Positions 49,364 through 61,485 are shown, counted from the first letter of the stretch. The stretch is 64,000 nucleotides of DNA from an uncultured Pelagibacteraceae bacterium (GCA_902574695.1 CACGON010000004.1:1-64000); one strand, 5' to 3'. A program made the numbers and translations. The notes: generated by a model not told the origin, from the sequence alone.

Positions 49364-50238
49364 TATTTTGTTTGAGCGCTAATCCAAACTTCAGCTACAC
49401 CTTTGGTAATATCTCTTATCCTCGAAATAAACTCAGCTCTTTGAGCAACGCTTATTACACCTCTTGCATCCAATATATTAAAAACGTGACTAGCTTTTAA
49501 ACACTGATCATAAGCTGGAAGAGATATTTTTTTTTCTGTTAAGCATTTTGCCTCTTGCTCAAGCATATCAAAAATCTTAAATAAATTATCTGTGTTTGCA
49601 TGTTCAAAATTGTAAGCTGAAAACTCTTTTTCTGCTTGATGGAATACATCTCTATATCTAATGCCTTCATTATTCCATTCTAAATCATAAACATTCTTTT
49701 TTTGTTGAGTAAACATACAAATCCTCTCAAGACCATAAGTAAGTTCCACAGAAACTGGTTTGCATTCAAATCCTGCCATTTGTTGAAAATATGTAAATTG
49801 AGTAATTTCCATTCCATCACACCACACCTCCCATCCAAGTCCTGCGGCTCCCAATGTAGGACTTTCCCAGTCATCTTCTACAAATCTAATATCGTGATCT
49901 TTGTAATTTATTCCAATAGTTTTTAGGCTATTTAGATAAAGTTTTTTTATATTTTTTGGTGATGGCTTAATTATAACTTGAAACTGATAATAATGCTGAA
50001 GTCTATTTGGATTTTCTCCATATCTTCCATCTGTTGGTCTTCTTGATGGTTGGACATAAGCTGCTTTCCAATGCTTAGAACCTAAAGATCTTAATGTGGT
50101 AGCTGGATGAAAAGTTCCTGCCCCAACTTCTATGTCATAAGGTTGTAAAATTACACAACCATTCTTACTCCAATATTTCTGAAGATTTAATATAGTATCT
50201 TGAAATGTTTGAAGCTTTGTTTTTTTTTTAGAAACCAT
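49363..50238 (-). CDS. glyQ: glycyl-tRNA synthetase alpha subunit
   Basis: [64 protein letters not shown]. Confidence 0.98.
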   Translation of the reverse strand: MVSKKKTKLQTFQDTILNLQKYWSKNGCVILQPYDIEVGAGTFHPATTLRSLGSKHWKAAYVQPSRRPTDGRYGENPNRLQHYYQFQVIIKPSPKNIKKLYLNSLKTIGINYKDHDIRFVEDDWESPTLGAAGLGWEVWCDGMEITQFTYFQQMAGFECKPVSVELTYGLERICMFTQQKKNVYDLEWNNEGIRYRDVFHQAEKEFSAYNFEHANTDNLFKIFDMLEQEAKCLTEKKISLPAYDQCLKASHVFNILDARGVISVAQRAEFISRIRDITKGVAEVWISAQTK

Positions 50239-51034
50239 ATCTTTGCCAGATAGATCTTTCTTCCATAATACTTATGACTTTGTCGGTATGACTTTCAGAT
50301 GAAAGCTTTCTTGCAAGCCAACCCTTTTGCTTTTCGAATTTTTTAATAATAATATCCTCACCAAATTTTTCTTTTAAAATTTTTTCAGCATTGCCTATAC
50401 CATCAATAAGACCTAACTCTTTTGCTTTTCTGCCTGACCAAAACTCACCTGAAAATAACTCTATTCCAGAATCTTTTTTCAATTTGTTTGACCTACTGTT
50501 TTCTACGACTTCTATGAAATCTTTATGAAGATCTAATTGAATATTTTTTAATCTTTCTATATCTTCTTTTTTTTCTTCTGTAAAAGGATCAAGAGTACTT
50601 TTATTTTTTCCTGCAGTATATACTCTTCTTTGAACACCTATTTTGCTAATCAATTCTGTAAAACCAAAGGATGAATATATTACTCCAATCGAACCAATTA
50701 TTGAACTTTGATTAGCATAAATTTCATCTCCGGAACAAGCGATGAGGTATCCGCCAGAAGCAGCTACATCTTCAGCAAAAATCAATACTTTTTTATTATT
50801 TTTTTGTGCAAGTGATTTAATTTGATCGTGAATCAAATGAGATTGAACAGGAGAACCTCCAGGAGAATTAATTGAAATTGCAACTGCGGGAGCTTTTTTA
50901 ATTGAAAATGCTTTTTTTATTATTTCTTCTTGGCTTGCAAAATCTATTCCTTGCTTAAATTTACCTACATTACCAATTACCCCACTTAATTTGATATGGG
51001 GTATTATTTTTTTTTTTTTGAAAAATGAAAACAT
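50228..51034 (-). CDS. S49 family signal peptide peptidase (SppA/SohB-like)
   Basis: [58 protein letters not shown]. Confidence 0.9.
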   Translation of the reverse strand: MFSFFKKKKIIPHIKLSGVIGNVGKFKQGIDFASQEEIIKKAFSIKKAPAVAISINSPGGSPVQSHLIHDQIKSLAQKNNKKVLIFAEDVAASGGYLIACSGDEIYANQSSIIGSIGVIYSSFGFTELISKIGVQRRVYTAGKNKSTLDPFTEEKKEDIERLKNIQLDLHKDFIEVVENSRSNKLKKDSGIELFSGEFWSGRKAKELGLIDGIGNAEKILKEKFGEDIIIKKFEKQKGWLARKLSSESHTDKVISIMEERSIWQRYGF

Positions 51035-51143
51035 GCCTATGCTTATAAAATTTATGGCTAAATATAAAGTCTACTAATAGTTGAAGTTTTAGGTGCGTCA
51101 ATTGATAAGTATAATATTGACGGTATTATACTAGTTTGGCTTC

Positions 51144-52157
51144 ATGGGTACGGTTGTACAGTTAAAAAACAGGATAAATAATTCTTACTCTGAACTAAAA
51201 AGCTCAGTTGAAGATAAGTTAGTTTTGGTAGAGGAGAAAATAAAATCAAGATTATCAAGCAAGGTAAATTTGGTTGATGAAATGACAAAGTATCATTTAA
51301 GAACAGGCGGAAAAAGGTTGAGAGCAATGCTTACCCTAGGTTCAGCCAGATTATGTGGATATCAAAAAGGATCTAGAGACGTAAATTTGGCAGCTTGTGT
51401 GGAATTAATCCATGCAGCCACTTTAATGCATGATGATGTAATAGATAACAGCGAAGTAAGAAGAGGAAAAAAAACTTTAAACAAAATTTGGGGAAATCAA
51501 TCATCAATTCTTGTTGGTGATTATTTATTAAGTAGGTGTTTTGAAATGATGGTAGAAGATGGTAATCTTGAAGTTTTAAAACTTTTATCATCAACTTCTG
51601 CAGAAATATCGCAGGGTGAGGTTTTGCAACTACAGCACAAAGGTGAGGTAGACATGTTGGAAGAAACATATCTAAAAATAATTTCTGCAAAAACTGCGTC
51701 ATTATTTGCTGCATCAACAAAAGTAGGTTCAATATTGGCGAATAAAGATAATAAAATCAAAGATGCTTTAAACTTTTATGGAAAAAATTTAGGTCTAACT
51801 TTTCAAATAGCAGATGACACTTTAGATTATAATTCAGACCTAAAATTTTTTGGAAAAGAGTTGGGAAATGATTTTTATGAAGGAAAAGTTACGTTACCAA
51901 TTATATTGCTATATCAAAAAGTAGATGCCAATGAAAAATATAATATTAAAAAGATATTTGAAAAAAAATATAGAAATAGCGATGAATTAGAATTTATCTT
52001 AAATTTAATAAAGAAAAAAAATATTATTAGTGATTGTTATCACAAAGCTGAATATTTTATTAATCTTGCATCAAATTCCTTAAGTATTTTTGATGAATCT
52101 AAAGAAAAAGATATTTTTAAAAAATTAACTTCCTTTAGTTTGGAAAGAAATTTTTAA
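51144..52157 (+). CDS. ispB: polyprenyl (octaprenyl) diphosphate synthase
   Basis: RTGGKRLRAMLTLGSARL, ELIHAATLMHDDVIDNSEVRRGKKTLN, GLTFQIADDTLDY (aspartate-rich motifs). Confidence 0.92.
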   Translation: MGTVVQLKNRINNSYSELKSSVEDKLVLVEEKIKSRLSSKVNLVDEMTKYHLRTGGKRLRAMLTLGSARLCGYQKGSRDVNLAACVELIHAATLMHDDVIDNSEVRRGKKTLNKIWGNQSSILVGDYLLSRCFEMMVEDGNLEVLKLLSSTSAEISQGEVLQLQHKGEVDMLEETYLKIISAKTASLFAASTKVGSILANKDNKIKDALNFYGKNLGLTFQIADDTLDYNSDLKFFGKELGNDFYEGKVTLPIILLYQKVDANEKYNIKKIFEKKYRNSDELEFILNLIKKKNIISDCYHKAEYFINLASNSLSIFDESKEKDIFKKLTSFSLERNF

Positions 52158-52780
52158 GGGCTTAATAGATTTCTTATCCAATCGCCATTAGAAGACTGAG
52201 AGTATTTTAATCTTTGATGAATTCTGTTTTCCCCATCAAGCCAAAATTCAATTTCTGTTGGATTAAGCTTCCATCCTGACCAATGCTTTGGTCTTGGAAC
52301 GCTATGCTCCTCAGGATATTTTTTTTTAAAATCGTCAATTGATTTCATTAACTCATCTCTGTTTTTAAGGATAGTACTTTGCTTTGATGCCCAAGCTCCA
52401 ATCCTGCTTCCATATGATCTTGAATTATAATAGGTGTCGGCATCTAAGTCAGGAACATTATCTAATGTTCCAATTATTCTGATTTGTCTTAAAAGACTTT
52501 TCCAATGAAAACACATCGACCCATGTGGATTTTCCTTTATGTCATTACTTTTCTTGCTATTAAGATTTGTATAAAAAATAAAACTATTTTCAGTAATATC
52601 TTTTAGAAGTACCATTCTAACTGATGGAATACCACTTTTTGTACTTGTGGCAAGCGCAAGGGCATTTGGATCATTAATTTCAGTTTTTTTCGCTTCATTA
52701 AACCATTCTCTAAATAGTTTAATGGGATTATCATAGTCCTTGAAGCAATAATCCAGCCCTAATGAGTTTTTTTCATTCAT
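52154..52780 (-). CDS. pdxH: pyridoxamine/pyridoxine 5'-phosphate oxidase
   Basis: [75 protein letters not shown]. Confidence 0.92.
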   Translation of the reverse strand: MNEKNSLGLDYCFKDYDNPIKLFREWFNEAKKTEINDPNALALATSTKSGIPSVRMVLLKDITENSFIFYTNLNSKKSNDIKENPHGSMCFHWKSLLRQIRIIGTLDNVPDLDADTYYNSRSYGSRIGAWASKQSTILKNRDELMKSIDDFKKKYPEEHSVPRPKHWSGWKLNPTEIEFWLDGENRIHQRLKYSQSSNGDWIRNLLSP

Positions 52781-52813
52781 AATTTTAACAAAATAACTTA
52801 TATAATATATTTA

Positions 52814-53899
52814 ATGTCATTTAATACATTTGGAAAGATATTTCGCTTCACAACTTGGGGAGAATCTCATGGGCCAGCAATTGGCTGTGTTGTAGATGGG
52901 TGTCCACCCAATATTGCAATCTCTGAAAGAGATATACAGATAGAGCTGAACAAAAGAAGACCTGGTCAATCAAAGTTCACCACTCAAAGAAAAGAAGATG
53001 ATAAAGTAAATATTTTATCTGGGGTTTTTGAGGGAAAAACAACTGGGACTCCTATATCTATGATCATTTATAATAAAGATATGAAGTCTAGGGATTACGA
53101 GACAATTAAGAATAAATTTAGACCAGGGCATGCTGATTATACATATTTTAAAAAATATGGAATAAGAGATTATAGAGGTGGTGGTAGGCAGTCTGCAAGG
53201 GAAACTGCTGCAAGAGTTGCAGCAGGCGCAATTGCAAAAAAAGTTTTAGAAAAAAAGATAGGATTAAAATACAAAGTAATAGGCGCAGTAACACAGCTCG
53301 GTATTCTTGGCTGTGACATTAGTAATTGGAATGATAAATTTATTTCAAGGAATCCCTTTTTTTGTCCAGATAAGAAAATTTTAAAACTTTGGGAAAAATA
53401 CTTATTAAGTATCAGAAAAGCTGGCTCATCATGCGGTGCAGTTATTGAACTTAGAGCTAAAGGTATTCCATTGGGGCTTGGTGCGCCTATATACTCAAAA
53501 TTAGATATGGATCTAGCCGCTGCAATGATGAGTATAAATGCTGTTAAAGGAGTGAATGTAGGGTCTGGGATGAATTCGGCCCAATTGACTGGGGAACAAA
53601 ACTCTGATGAAATATTTCAAACAAGAAAATCTACAAAATTTAAATCAAATAATGCAGGCGGAATACTTGGTGGAATATCTACAGGACAAGAAATAATTAT
53701 TTCTTTTGCAGTGAAACCTACATCATCAATACTTAAATCAAGAAAAACTATTGATAAATTTGGAAAAAATACTTCAATTTCTGTAAAAGGTAGACACGAT
53801 CCATGTGTAGGAATTAGAGCAGTTCCAATTGGTGAGGCTATGATGCATTGCGTTATTCTAGACCACTATTTAATGAATGTTGCTCAATGTTCAGCTTAA
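52814..53899 (+). CDS. aroC: chorismate synthase
   Basis: [62 protein letters not shown]. Confidence 0.98.
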   Translation: MSFNTFGKIFRFTTWGESHGPAIGCVVDGCPPNIAISERDIQIELNKRRPGQSKFTTQRKEDDKVNILSGVFEGKTTGTPISMIIYNKDMKSRDYETIKNKFRPGHADYTYFKKYGIRDYRGGGRQSARETAARVAAGAIAKKVLEKKIGLKYKVIGAVTQLGILGCDISNWNDKFISRNPFFCPDKKILKLWEKYLLSIRKAGSSCGAVIELRAKGIPLGLGAPIYSKLDMDLAAAMMSINAVKGVNVGSGMNSAQLTGEQNSDEIFQTRKSTKFKSNNAGGILGGISTGQEIIISFAVKPTSSILKSRKTIDKFGKNTSISVKGRHDPCVGIRAVPIGEAMMHCVILDHYLMNVAQCSA

Positions 53900-55809
53900 T
53901 TTGTTTTTTTAATTACGACTTTTGAATTCAATGTATCAAAAACTTTATTTTCTATATTTTGTGCATCTAGACCAGCAACTTTATACATCAAATCTGGTTT
54001 ATCGTGATCGATAAATATGTCTGGTAATGTCATTGATCTAAATTTTAAACCACTATCAAGTAAATTTTTTTCCGATAAAAAATGAGATAAGTGAGATCCA
54101 AAACCCCCTATAGATCCTTCCTCGATAGTTATTATAGCTTCATGATCAGTTGCTAGCTGCCAAAAGAGATTTTCATCTAAAGGTTTTGCGAATCTGGCAT
54201 CTATAATTGAAGGATTAACTCCTTTTTTTGATAAATTATTATAGGCAAGTAAGCACTCATTTAATCTACCGCCAAAATTTATAATTGCAACTTTTTTTCC
54301 CTCTTTGATAACCCTAGCTTTTCCAATTTCTATTTTTTCATCAATAGAAGGCAACTTAACCCCTAAACCGTTACCTCTGGGATATCTAAACGCAGAAGGT
54401 CTATCATTTATATCTATGGATGTATTTATCATTTTAACAAGTTCTGCCTCATCACTAGCTGCCATGACCACAAAATTTGGCAAGGTTGAAAGATATGTTG
54501 TATCAAATGATCCTGCATGAGTTGGTCCATCTGCTCCAACGAGACCCGCTCTATCGATTGCAAAACGCACAGGTAAATTTTGTATAGCGACATCATGGAC
54601 GACTTGATCATATGCTCTTTGTAAAAAAGTAGAATAAATCGCTGCATAGGGTTTATAACCCTCTGTTGAAAGCCCAGCTGCAAAAGTAACTGCATGCTGT
54701 TCCGCGATACCAACATCGAACATTCTTGCAGGAAACTTTGATCCAAATAAATCCATTCCTGTGCCAGATGGCATAGCTGCGGTAATTCCAATAATCTTAC
54801 TATCTTTTTCTGCATGTTTTATTAAAGTATTTGCAAAAACCTTAGTATACGAGGGCGCAGCTGACTCAGATTTTTCTTGAACACCAGTATTAATATTAAA
54901 CTTCGATACTCCATGAAATTTATCTTTAGATTTTTCTGCAAATTTATAGCCTTTGCCTTTTTCAGTTTTGATATGAATCATAATAGGACCTTCATAATTG
55001 ACTTCTTTTGCATTTTTTAACACAGATATTAGAGCGTCTATATCATGTCCATCAATTGGACCCATGTAGTAAAAACCCATAGAATTAAATAAGGTTCCAC
55101 CTGTCATAGCGGATCTTAAAAAATCCTCGGCTTTACCAGCTTTTTTAGAAAATCTTTTTGAAAATGCTGAGATTATTAATTTAATTGTTTCCCTGAAACT
55201 AAAATATAATTTTCCAGATAAAATCTTTGCAAGATATGCTCTCATTGCGCCTACTGGTTTAGCAATAGACATGTCATTATCATTTAAAATAACAATCATT
55301 TTAGTTTTACTTGAACCAGCATTATTCATAGCCTCATAAGCCATTCCAGCACTTATCGCACCATCGCCAATTACGGCAATTACGTTGTCTGTTTTATTTG
55401 AAAGTTTGTTTGCTACCGCAATACCTAAAGCTGAAGATATTGACGTTGAGCTGTGAGCTGCACCAAAAGGATCGTATTCACTTTCAGATCTTTTTGTGAA
55501 TCCAGATAACCCTCCTCCTTTTCTTAAAGTTCTAATTCTATCTTTTCTTCCAGTTAAAATTTTATGAGGATATGCTTGATGTCCAACATCCCATATTAAC
55601 TTATCACTTGGAGTATTAAATATATAATGCAATGCAACAGTTAACTCTACAACACCTAAGCCAGCACCTAAATGTCCCCCGGTTTCGGATACTGCATCGA
55701 TCAATTCATCCCTGACATCTTGAGCTAAAAGTTTAAGTTCTGATTGTGATAATTTTTTAATGTCAGCAGGAAATTTTATATCGTTTAAAAATTTATATTT
55801 TTTAATCAT
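53896..55809 (-). CDS. dxs: 1-deoxy-D-xylulose-5-phosphate synthase
   Basis: [65 protein letters not shown]. Confidence 0.97.
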   Translation of the reverse strand: MIKKYKFLNDIKFPADIKKLSQSELKLLAQDVRDELIDAVSETGGHLGAGLGVVELTVALHYIFNTPSDKLIWDVGHQAYPHKILTGRKDRIRTLRKGGGLSGFTKRSESEYDPFGAAHSSTSISSALGIAVANKLSNKTDNVIAVIGDGAISAGMAYEAMNNAGSSKTKMIVILNDNDMSIAKPVGAMRAYLAKILSGKLYFSFRETIKLIISAFSKRFSKKAGKAEDFLRSAMTGGTLFNSMGFYYMGPIDGHDIDALISVLKNAKEVNYEGPIMIHIKTEKGKGYKFAEKSKDKFHGVSKFNINTGVQEKSESAAPSYTKVFANTLIKHAEKDSKIIGITAAMPSGTGMDLFGSKFPARMFDVGIAEQHAVTFAAGLSTEGYKPYAAIYSTFLQRAYDQVVHDVAIQNLPVRFAIDRAGLVGADGPTHAGSFDTTYLSTLPNFVVMAASDEAELVKMINTSIDINDRPSAFRYPRGNGLGVKLPSIDEKIEIGKARVIKEGKKVAIINFGGRLNECLLAYNNLSKKGVNPSIIDARFAKPLDENLFWQLATDHEAIITIEEGSIGGFGSHLSHFLSEKNLLDSGLKFRSMTLPDIFIDHDKPDLMYKVAGLDAQNIENKVFDTLNSKVVIKKTN

Positions 55810-56675
55810 TTGCTTCTATCAACTATATAATCGATTGTTTCTTTTAAGTCTTTACCTCTGTTACCAAATTTGCCAATTCTATTTATTATATTTAATTTTA
55901 ATTTTTCCCTATAATCAACAGTATTTTTATAACCCAAAGCTCTAATTAAAGTTGCTTTTCCTTTTTTCATATCTTTCTTTGTTTTTTTTCCAGCTTTTTT
56001 TGAGTTTCCCTTAAGATCGATTAAATCATCAACTATCTGGAATAGTAAACCTATTTTTTCACCAATATCTTCAAATACTTTTATATAATTAAATTTTTTT
56101 GAAATTATTACTGGGGCCATACAACAAAAACTAAATAATTTACCAGTTTTTTTTATTTGCATTATTTCGATTTTTTTTTTAGAAACTTTCTTTCTTTCAA
56201 AATTTAAATCCAAATATTGACCTCCAGCAATACCTGAATGTCCTGAGCATTTCGAAATTGAATTAATAAGTTTTATCTTACTTTCAGTTTTAATTTTAAG
56301 GTTTTCACTCGAAAGAATTTCAAATGCAATCGTTAATAAAGAATTTCCAGCTAATATTGCAGTAGCCTCCCCATATTTTTTATGTGCCGACAATTTTCCT
56401 CTTCTTAAGTTATCGTTATCCATGCATGGCAAGTCATCATGTATAAGTGAATATGCATGAATACATTCAACAGCTGCAGCAACTTGGATTAATTTTTCAT
56501 ACTTTATTTTAAAAATTTTACCAATATCTATTATTAATTTAGATCTAATTTTTTTTCCACCAGGAAACATTCCATATTTCATTGGTGAAATTAAATTAGA
56601 TTTCTTTTGTCTTAAGAAAAAATTCTTTAAAAAAATATTTGTATCCTTTGCAATTTTATTTAATTTTTTTTCCAT
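55806..56675 (-). CDS. ispA: farnesyl/geranylgeranyl diphosphate synthase
   Basis: [60 protein letters not shown]. Confidence 0.93.
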   Translation of the reverse strand: MEKKLNKIAKDTNIFLKNFFLRQKKSNLISPMKYGMFPGGKKIRSKLIIDIGKIFKIKYEKLIQVAAAVECIHAYSLIHDDLPCMDNDNLRRGKLSAHKKYGEATAILAGNSLLTIAFEILSSENLKIKTESKIKLINSISKCSGHSGIAGGQYLDLNFERKKVSKKKIEIMQIKKTGKLFSFCCMAPVIISKKFNYIKVFEDIGEKIGLLFQIVDDLIDLKGNSKKAGKKTKKDMKKGKATLIRALGYKNTVDYREKLKLNIINRIGKFGNRGKDLKETIDYIVDRSK

Positions 56676-56910
56676 TATCTTTTTTTAATATTTGTTTAAT
56701 TTTTTCTTTGGTAATTTCTGTTATTTTCTTTGAATTTTTTTGAAACTTTCTCTCTATCAAAACATTTAATTTTATCAGCATTTGATAATCTTCAATTGAG
56801 TTATCTAAATTATTTTTACTTTCTAGATTTTCAATTATATTATTTGCTAAATCTGTTAACTCTTCTACAGATTTACTTTGAATATCATGTGGTAAATTTT
56901 TTTCTTTCAT
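56656..56910 (-). CDS. xseB: exodeoxyribonuclease VII small subunit
   Basis: Short helical ORF upstream of ispA; start re-assigned to ATG at 56910 (MKEKNLPHDIQSKSVEELTDLANNIIENLESKNN...). Confidence 0.75.
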   Translation of the reverse strand: MKEKNLPHDIQSKSVEELTDLANNIIENLESKNNLDNSIEDYQMLIKLNVLIERKFQKNSKKITEITKEKIKQILKKDNGKKIK

Positions 56911-56930
56911 ATAAAAAGTCTTAATATTAC

Positions 56931-57863
56931 ATGAAAAACGGTCTTTCAAATATTAAAAAAAGTAAATTTTATTTAAATAAAAATGAATGTATTGGAATAC
57001 CAACGGAAACTGTCTATGGTCTTGCGGCAAATGCATACTCGGACAAAGCGACCTCTAAAATATTTAAACTGAAAAAAAGACCAAAAAAGAACCCTTTGAT
57101 AGTTCATTATTACTCAATAAATGATTTGAAAAAGGATTGCTATATTAATAAGAATTTTCTAAAACTTTATAAAGAATTTTGCCCTGGTCCAATCACATTT
57201 ATATTAAAATTAAAAAAAAATAATAAAATATCTAAGAATGTTAATAACAAAAAAAATAATCTTGCAGTTCGGTTTCCAAGCCATCCCTTAACAAGAAAAC
57301 TTTTAAAGTCTTTAAACTATCCATTAGCAGCTCCAAGTGCAAATATTTCATCAAGGGTTAGTGCAGTTTCAAAAATGGATGTTGTAGACGAATTTGGAGA
57401 TAAAATTAAATATATTCTAGACGGAGGTAGTTCAAAAATAGGATTGGAGTCAACTATTGTTAGTTTAATAAATAAACCAAAAATTTTAAGACTTGGAAGT
57501 ATTTCTGTGAATCAAATTCAAAATATAATTAAAAAAAAAATTAATTTTGAAAAAAATTCAGGAAATATTGTAGTTCCAGGTCAAGGAAAACTTCACTATT
57601 CTCCAGGTATTAAAATAAGAATTAATGTAAAAAATCCAAAACGACATGAGGCATTTATATTAATTAAAAAAAGAGAAATAAATGATAAGAATTATTTTTA
57701 TATAACTAAAAATAAAAATCTAAACGAAGCTGGAAAAAATTTATATAAAACATTAAGAATGATTAAAAATTTAAATTATAAAAGTATATCAGTTGAAAAA
57801 ATACCAGGAAAAGGAATTGGCCAAACTATAAATGATAGATTAATTAGGGCATCTAAAAAATAA
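56931..57863 (+). CDS. tsaC: L-threonylcarbamoyladenylate synthase (Sua5/YrdC)
   Basis: CIGIPTETVYGLAANAYSDKATSKIFKLKKRPKKNPLIVHY; AVRFPSHPLTRKLLKSLNYPLAAPSANIS. Confidence 0.93.
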   Translation: MKNGLSNIKKSKFYLNKNECIGIPTETVYGLAANAYSDKATSKIFKLKKRPKKNPLIVHYYSINDLKKDCYINKNFLKLYKEFCPGPITFILKLKKNNKISKNVNNKKNNLAVRFPSHPLTRKLLKSLNYPLAAPSANISSRVSAVSKMDVVDEFGDKIKYILDGGSSKIGLESTIVSLINKPKILRLGSISVNQIQNIIKKKINFEKNSGNIVVPGQGKLHYSPGIKIRINVKNPKRHEAFILIKKREINDKNYFYITKNKNLNEAGKNLYKTLRMIKNLNYKSISVEKIPGKGIGQTINDRLIRASKK

Positions 57864-58585
57864 TGCAATTACCTATTGTTGTTCAAAATCTCTCTAAGTT
57901 TTATTCAAAAAAAGAAGCTGTTAAAAATATTAGTTTTAAAATAAACAAAAATGAAATTGTTGGATTATTAGGACCAAATGGATGCGGTAAAACAACTACA
58001 ATTGCAATGATGCTTGGTCTTCTTAAACCCTCAAACGGGAAAGTTTTTATAGATGGTGAAGATATTGAAAAAAAAAGAATATCGTTGTTACATAAAATGA
58101 ACTTTATTTCACCTTACATCGAATTACCAAAAAAACTCACCGTAAGAGAAAACCTAATCGTTTATGGAAAGTTATATGGTGTAAAAGAAATTTATAAAAG
58201 AATAAATTATTTATCTGATAAACTAAGATTAAGAGAAATTTTAAATAATAAAACGGGTGAACTATCGTCTGGTCAAAAAAACAGGGTAAGTTTAGCGAAA
58301 GCTCTAATCAATGACCCTAAAATATTATTCTTAGATGAACCAACTGCATCCTTGGACCCAGAGACTGGTGATTTTGTTAGATCTTTTATAGAAAAAATAT
58401 CAAAGGAAAAAAATATGTCTATTCTTTTAGCTTCTCACAATATGGACGAAGTCAAAAGACTTTGTAAACAAGTTTTGATGATGAAAGATGGTTCATTAAT
58501 TGACCAAGGTACACCAGAAGATTTAATTATCAGACATGGAAAAGAAAATTTAGAAGAGGTTTTTTTAAAATTAAATAGGAGCTAA
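57863..58585 (+). CDS. ABC transporter ATP-binding protein
   Basis: GLLGPNGCGKTTTIAMMLGLLKPSNG (Walker A), LSSGQKNRVSLAKALINDPKILFLDEPTASLDP (signature/Walker B). Confidence 0.95.
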   Translation: MQLPIVVQNLSKFYSKKEAVKNISFKINKNEIVGLLGPNGCGKTTTIAMMLGLLKPSNGKVFIDGEDIEKKRISLLHKMNFISPYIELPKKLTVRENLIVYGKLYGVKEIYKRINYLSDKLRLREILNNKTGELSSGQKNRVSLAKALINDPKILFLDEPTASLDPETGDFVRSFIEKISKEKNMSILLASHNMDEVKRLCKQVLMMKDGSLIDQGTPEDLIIRHGKENLEEVFLKLNRS

Positions 58586-58586
58586 T

Positions 58587-59378
58587 ATGAGTTTCAACAG
58601 AATATATGGTCTTTTTTTAAGACACTTTTTTTTAATAAAAAGTTCTCTACCTAGAATATTAGATCTTATTTATTGGCCTACAATTCAAATAATTTTATGG
58701 GGTTTTATTTCTTTATTTTTTTCAACTTATAGCGATTATTATAATAATACCTTAGGTGTAATTCTTACTTGTGCAATCCTTTATGATTTTTTATTTAGAT
58801 CTAGCATAAGCTTTAATATGCTTTTTCTTGAGGAAATTTGGAGTAGAAATTTTACAAATCTTTTTATTGCACCAATGAAAATAAGTGAAATAATTATTTC
58901 CTTAGTTTTAACAGCTCTTATTAGAACCTTAATAGGTTTGATACCTGCAATTTTAATTACAAGCCCACTTTTTGGAATCTCAATTTTAAATCTTGGCTTT
59001 CCTTTATTTTTTTTATTTTTAAGTTTATATATTTTTGGAATAACACTGGGATTATTTGTATCATCTGGATTGTTAAGGTATGGACCTGCATTTGAAAATA
59101 TTGCTTGGTCATCTTTATTTTTGCTTGCGCCGTTAGGCTGTATTTATTATCCAATTGAAATATTACCTGGATTTCTTCAAGAATTAGCTCGGGTACTTCC
59201 TTTGGTTTATATATTTGAGGAAGCTAGATCAATTTTAGTAAATCAAATTGTTGATTATTCAAACATTAAAAATGCTTTTATGTTGAATTTAATTTATTTA
59301 TTTATTGGTGTAATTTTATTTTATTATTCATTCTCACAAGCAAGAAAAAAAGGGTCATTGATAAATATTGGCGAATAA
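58587..59378 (+). CDS. ABC transporter permease (ABC-2 type)
   Basis: Six-TM hydrophobic protein immediately after the ATPase; RILDLIYWPTIQIILWGFISLFF, LAPLGCIYYPIEILPGFLQELARVLPLVYIFEEAR. Confidence 0.9.
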   Translation: MSFNRIYGLFLRHFFLIKSSLPRILDLIYWPTIQIILWGFISLFFSTYSDYYNNTLGVILTCAILYDFLFRSSISFNMLFLEEIWSRNFTNLFIAPMKISEIIISLVLTALIRTLIGLIPAILITSPLFGISILNLGFPLFFLFLSLYIFGITLGLFVSSGLLRYGPAFENIAWSSLFLLAPLGCIYYPIEILPGFLQELARVLPLVYIFEEARSILVNQIVDYSNIKNAFMLNLIYLFIGVILFYYSFSQARKKGSLINIGE

Positions 59379-59469
59379 AGAAGAAGATTGTTTTTTTATG
59401 CTTGATTAAAATATCAATTTAATATTTAAAACCTATTTATATTTTAAATCATGAGGGAAATGATAATTT

Positions 59470-59546
59470 TGGTGCGCCTGCTAGGAGTTGAACCCAGAAC
59501 CTCCTGATCCGAAGTCAGGCGCTCTATCCAATTGAGCTACAAGCGC
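59470..59546 (-). tRNA. tRNA-Arg (anticodon TCG), encoded CCA
   Basis: Reverse complement GCGCTTGTAGCTCAATTGGATAGAGCGCCTGACTTCGGATCAGGAGGTTCTGGGTTCAACTCCTAGCAGGCGCACCA; loop CTTCGGA. Confidence 0.95.
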
Positions 59547-59569
59547 ATATAGTATTATTATTACAATTT

Positions 59570-60547
59570 ATGGAAAATAACATTAATTTAATTTTTGCAG
59601 ATAACACTACAAAAGAAAGAGTAGACCAATTCTTGGCAAAAAAATATCATAATCTTAGCAGAAGTAAGATTAAGAATTTAATTATCAATAAAAATTTAAA
59701 GATTAATAATAAAGTTATTTTGGATCCCTCAAAAAAAATAATCAAAGGCGATAAATTAATTTTAACTATTCCTTTACCAAAAAAATCTTTAATAAAACCA
59801 TATAATTTCAATTTAGATATAGTTTTTGAGGATAAAGATCTTATGGTTATAAATAAACCTGCCGGTATATCAATGCATCCGGGTGCAGGAGATTACGATA
59901 AAACTTTAGTAAATGCATTAATTCATTATAACAATAAAAATTTATCTAATGTAGGGGGTGAGCTTAGGCCAGGTATTGTACATAGGATTGATAAAGATAC
60001 ATCAGGTTTAGTTGTGATAGCAAAAAATAATCTTTCACATGAAAAGCTTTCAAATCAATTTAGTCTTCACTCAATAAAAAGGGTTTATCAGACACTAATT
60101 TGGGGTAAATTAAGACCCCAAATAGGTAGAATTAAAACTTTAATTACAAGAAGTTCAAAAAATAGACAAATAATGCAAGTTGGTTTTACAAAAGGAAAAA
60201 AGGCAATTACTAATTATAAAACCTTAGAAATATTTGAAAGTGAAAAAATCCCAACTTTTAGTTTGGTGGAATGTAAACTAGAAACAGGCAGAACACACCA
60301 AATTAGAGTTCATATGAGTTATAAAGGAAATAATATTTTGGGAGATAAAAAATATAAAAAAAAATATAAAAAAATTAAACAAATTGATAAAAATTTAGAA
60401 AAAAAAATAACAAGTTTAAGTAGGCAATTTTTACATGCAAAAACAATTGGCTTCATTCACCCTACCACTAATAAAGAAGTAGAATTTAACTCAAATTTAC
60501 CGAATGATTTAAGTATACTGTTAAAAATGCTTAGAAAATCTAAATAA
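59570..60547 (+). CDS. rluD: 23S rRNA pseudouridine synthase RluD family
   Basis: LMVINKPAGISMHPGAGDYDKTLVNALIHY; RPGIVHRIDKDTSGLVVIAKN; CKLETGRTHQIRVHMSYKG. Confidence 0.93.
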   Translation: MENNINLIFADNTTKERVDQFLAKKYHNLSRSKIKNLIINKNLKINNKVILDPSKKIIKGDKLILTIPLPKKSLIKPYNFNLDIVFEDKDLMVINKPAGISMHPGAGDYDKTLVNALIHYNNKNLSNVGGELRPGIVHRIDKDTSGLVVIAKNNLSHEKLSNQFSLHSIKRVYQTLIWGKLRPQIGRIKTLITRSSKNRQIMQVGFTKGKKAITNYKTLEIFESEKIPTFSLVECKLETGRTHQIRVHMSYKGNNILGDKKYKKKYKKIKQIDKNLEKKITSLSRQFLHAKTIGFIHPTTNKEVEFNSNLPNDLSILLKMLRKSK

Positions 60548-60592
60548 TTATACCATTGTATTATTGAAATAATTAATTAAATAAATACCTCT

Positions 60593-61483
60593 ATGAATAC
60601 TACAACTTTTAAATTTCCTGCAATATCTAATGAGGGTGGATTAAGCTCATATTTAGATCAGATTAAAAAATTTCCAATGCTGGATGCTGAGGAAGAGTAT
60701 ATGCTTGCAAAAAATTGGAAAGCAACTGGAAATGTAAAATCAGCAGAAAAATTAGTCACAAGCCATTTAAGGTTAGTGGCTAAAATTGCTATGGGATATA
60801 AAGGATATGGTCTGCCTTTAAGTGAAATGATCTCGGAAGGAAACGTGGGATTAATGCAAGCAGTAAAAAAATTTGAGCCAGAAAAAGGTTTTAGGCTAGC
60901 AACATATGCTATGTGGTGGATTAAAGCATCAATACAGGAGTATATTCTTAGATCTTGGAGTTTGGTAAAAATTGGGACAACTACTGCACAAAAAAAATTA
61001 TTTTTTAATTTAAAAAAAATTAAAAATCAAATTGCCCCTAAATCAGAGGGTGACTTGAGAGAGGAACATGTAAAAGATATTGCAAATAGACTTGATGTCA
61101 GCGAGCAAGAGGTGATCTCGATGAACAGACGTCTGTCAGGCAAAGAGCAATCGCTAAATGCACCTATAGGAGAAGATGGGGATGAATGGCAAGATTGGGT
61201 TGTAGATCAAAATATGGATCAAGAGTTAAAGTTAGCGCAACAAGAAGAAATTGAACAGAGGAAAGATTTATTAAAAGACTCAATAAAAATATTAAATGAT
61301 AGGGAAAAAGAAATTCTTTATTCAAGAAAATTGAATGATAATCCACTTACGTTAGAAGATTTAAGCAAAAAATATAAAATTAGTAGAGAAAGAATTAGAC
61401 AAATTGAAAATAAAGCTTTCGAAAAACTTCAAAAGCATATGATTAATGCTGCTAAGTCAAAAAACTTATTACCAGCAAATTAA
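60593..61483 (+). CDS. rpoH: RNA polymerase sigma-32 factor
   Basis: LVTSHLRLVAKIAMGYKGYGLPLSEMISEGNVGLMQAVKKFEPEKGFRLATYAMWWIKASIQEYILRSWSLVK. Confidence 0.95.
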   Translation: MNTTTFKFPAISNEGGLSSYLDQIKKFPMLDAEEEYMLAKNWKATGNVKSAEKLVTSHLRLVAKIAMGYKGYGLPLSEMISEGNVGLMQAVKKFEPEKGFRLATYAMWWIKASIQEYILRSWSLVKIGTTTAQKKLFFNLKKIKNQIAPKSEGDLREEHVKDIANRLDVSEQEVISMNRRLSGKEQSLNAPIGEDGDEWQDWVVDQNMDQELKLAQQEEIEQRKDLLKDSIKILNDREKEILYSRKLNDNPLTLEDLSKKYKISRERIRQIENKAFEKLQKHMINAAKSKNLLPAN

Positions 61484-61485
61484 GC

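Noticed and set aside
49680-49926. Overlapping short ORFs on both strands inside glyQ
   Set aside because: Frame-shifted or antisense shadows of a highly conserved gene.
51373-51760. 119-aa and 79-aa ORFs antisense to ispB
   Set aside because: Fully opposite a conserved gene; low-complexity Leu/His-rich translations with no recognisable motif.
54429-54815. 128-aa minus-strand ORF in a second frame inside dxs
   Set aside because: Out-of-frame overlap with well conserved dxs; no motif.
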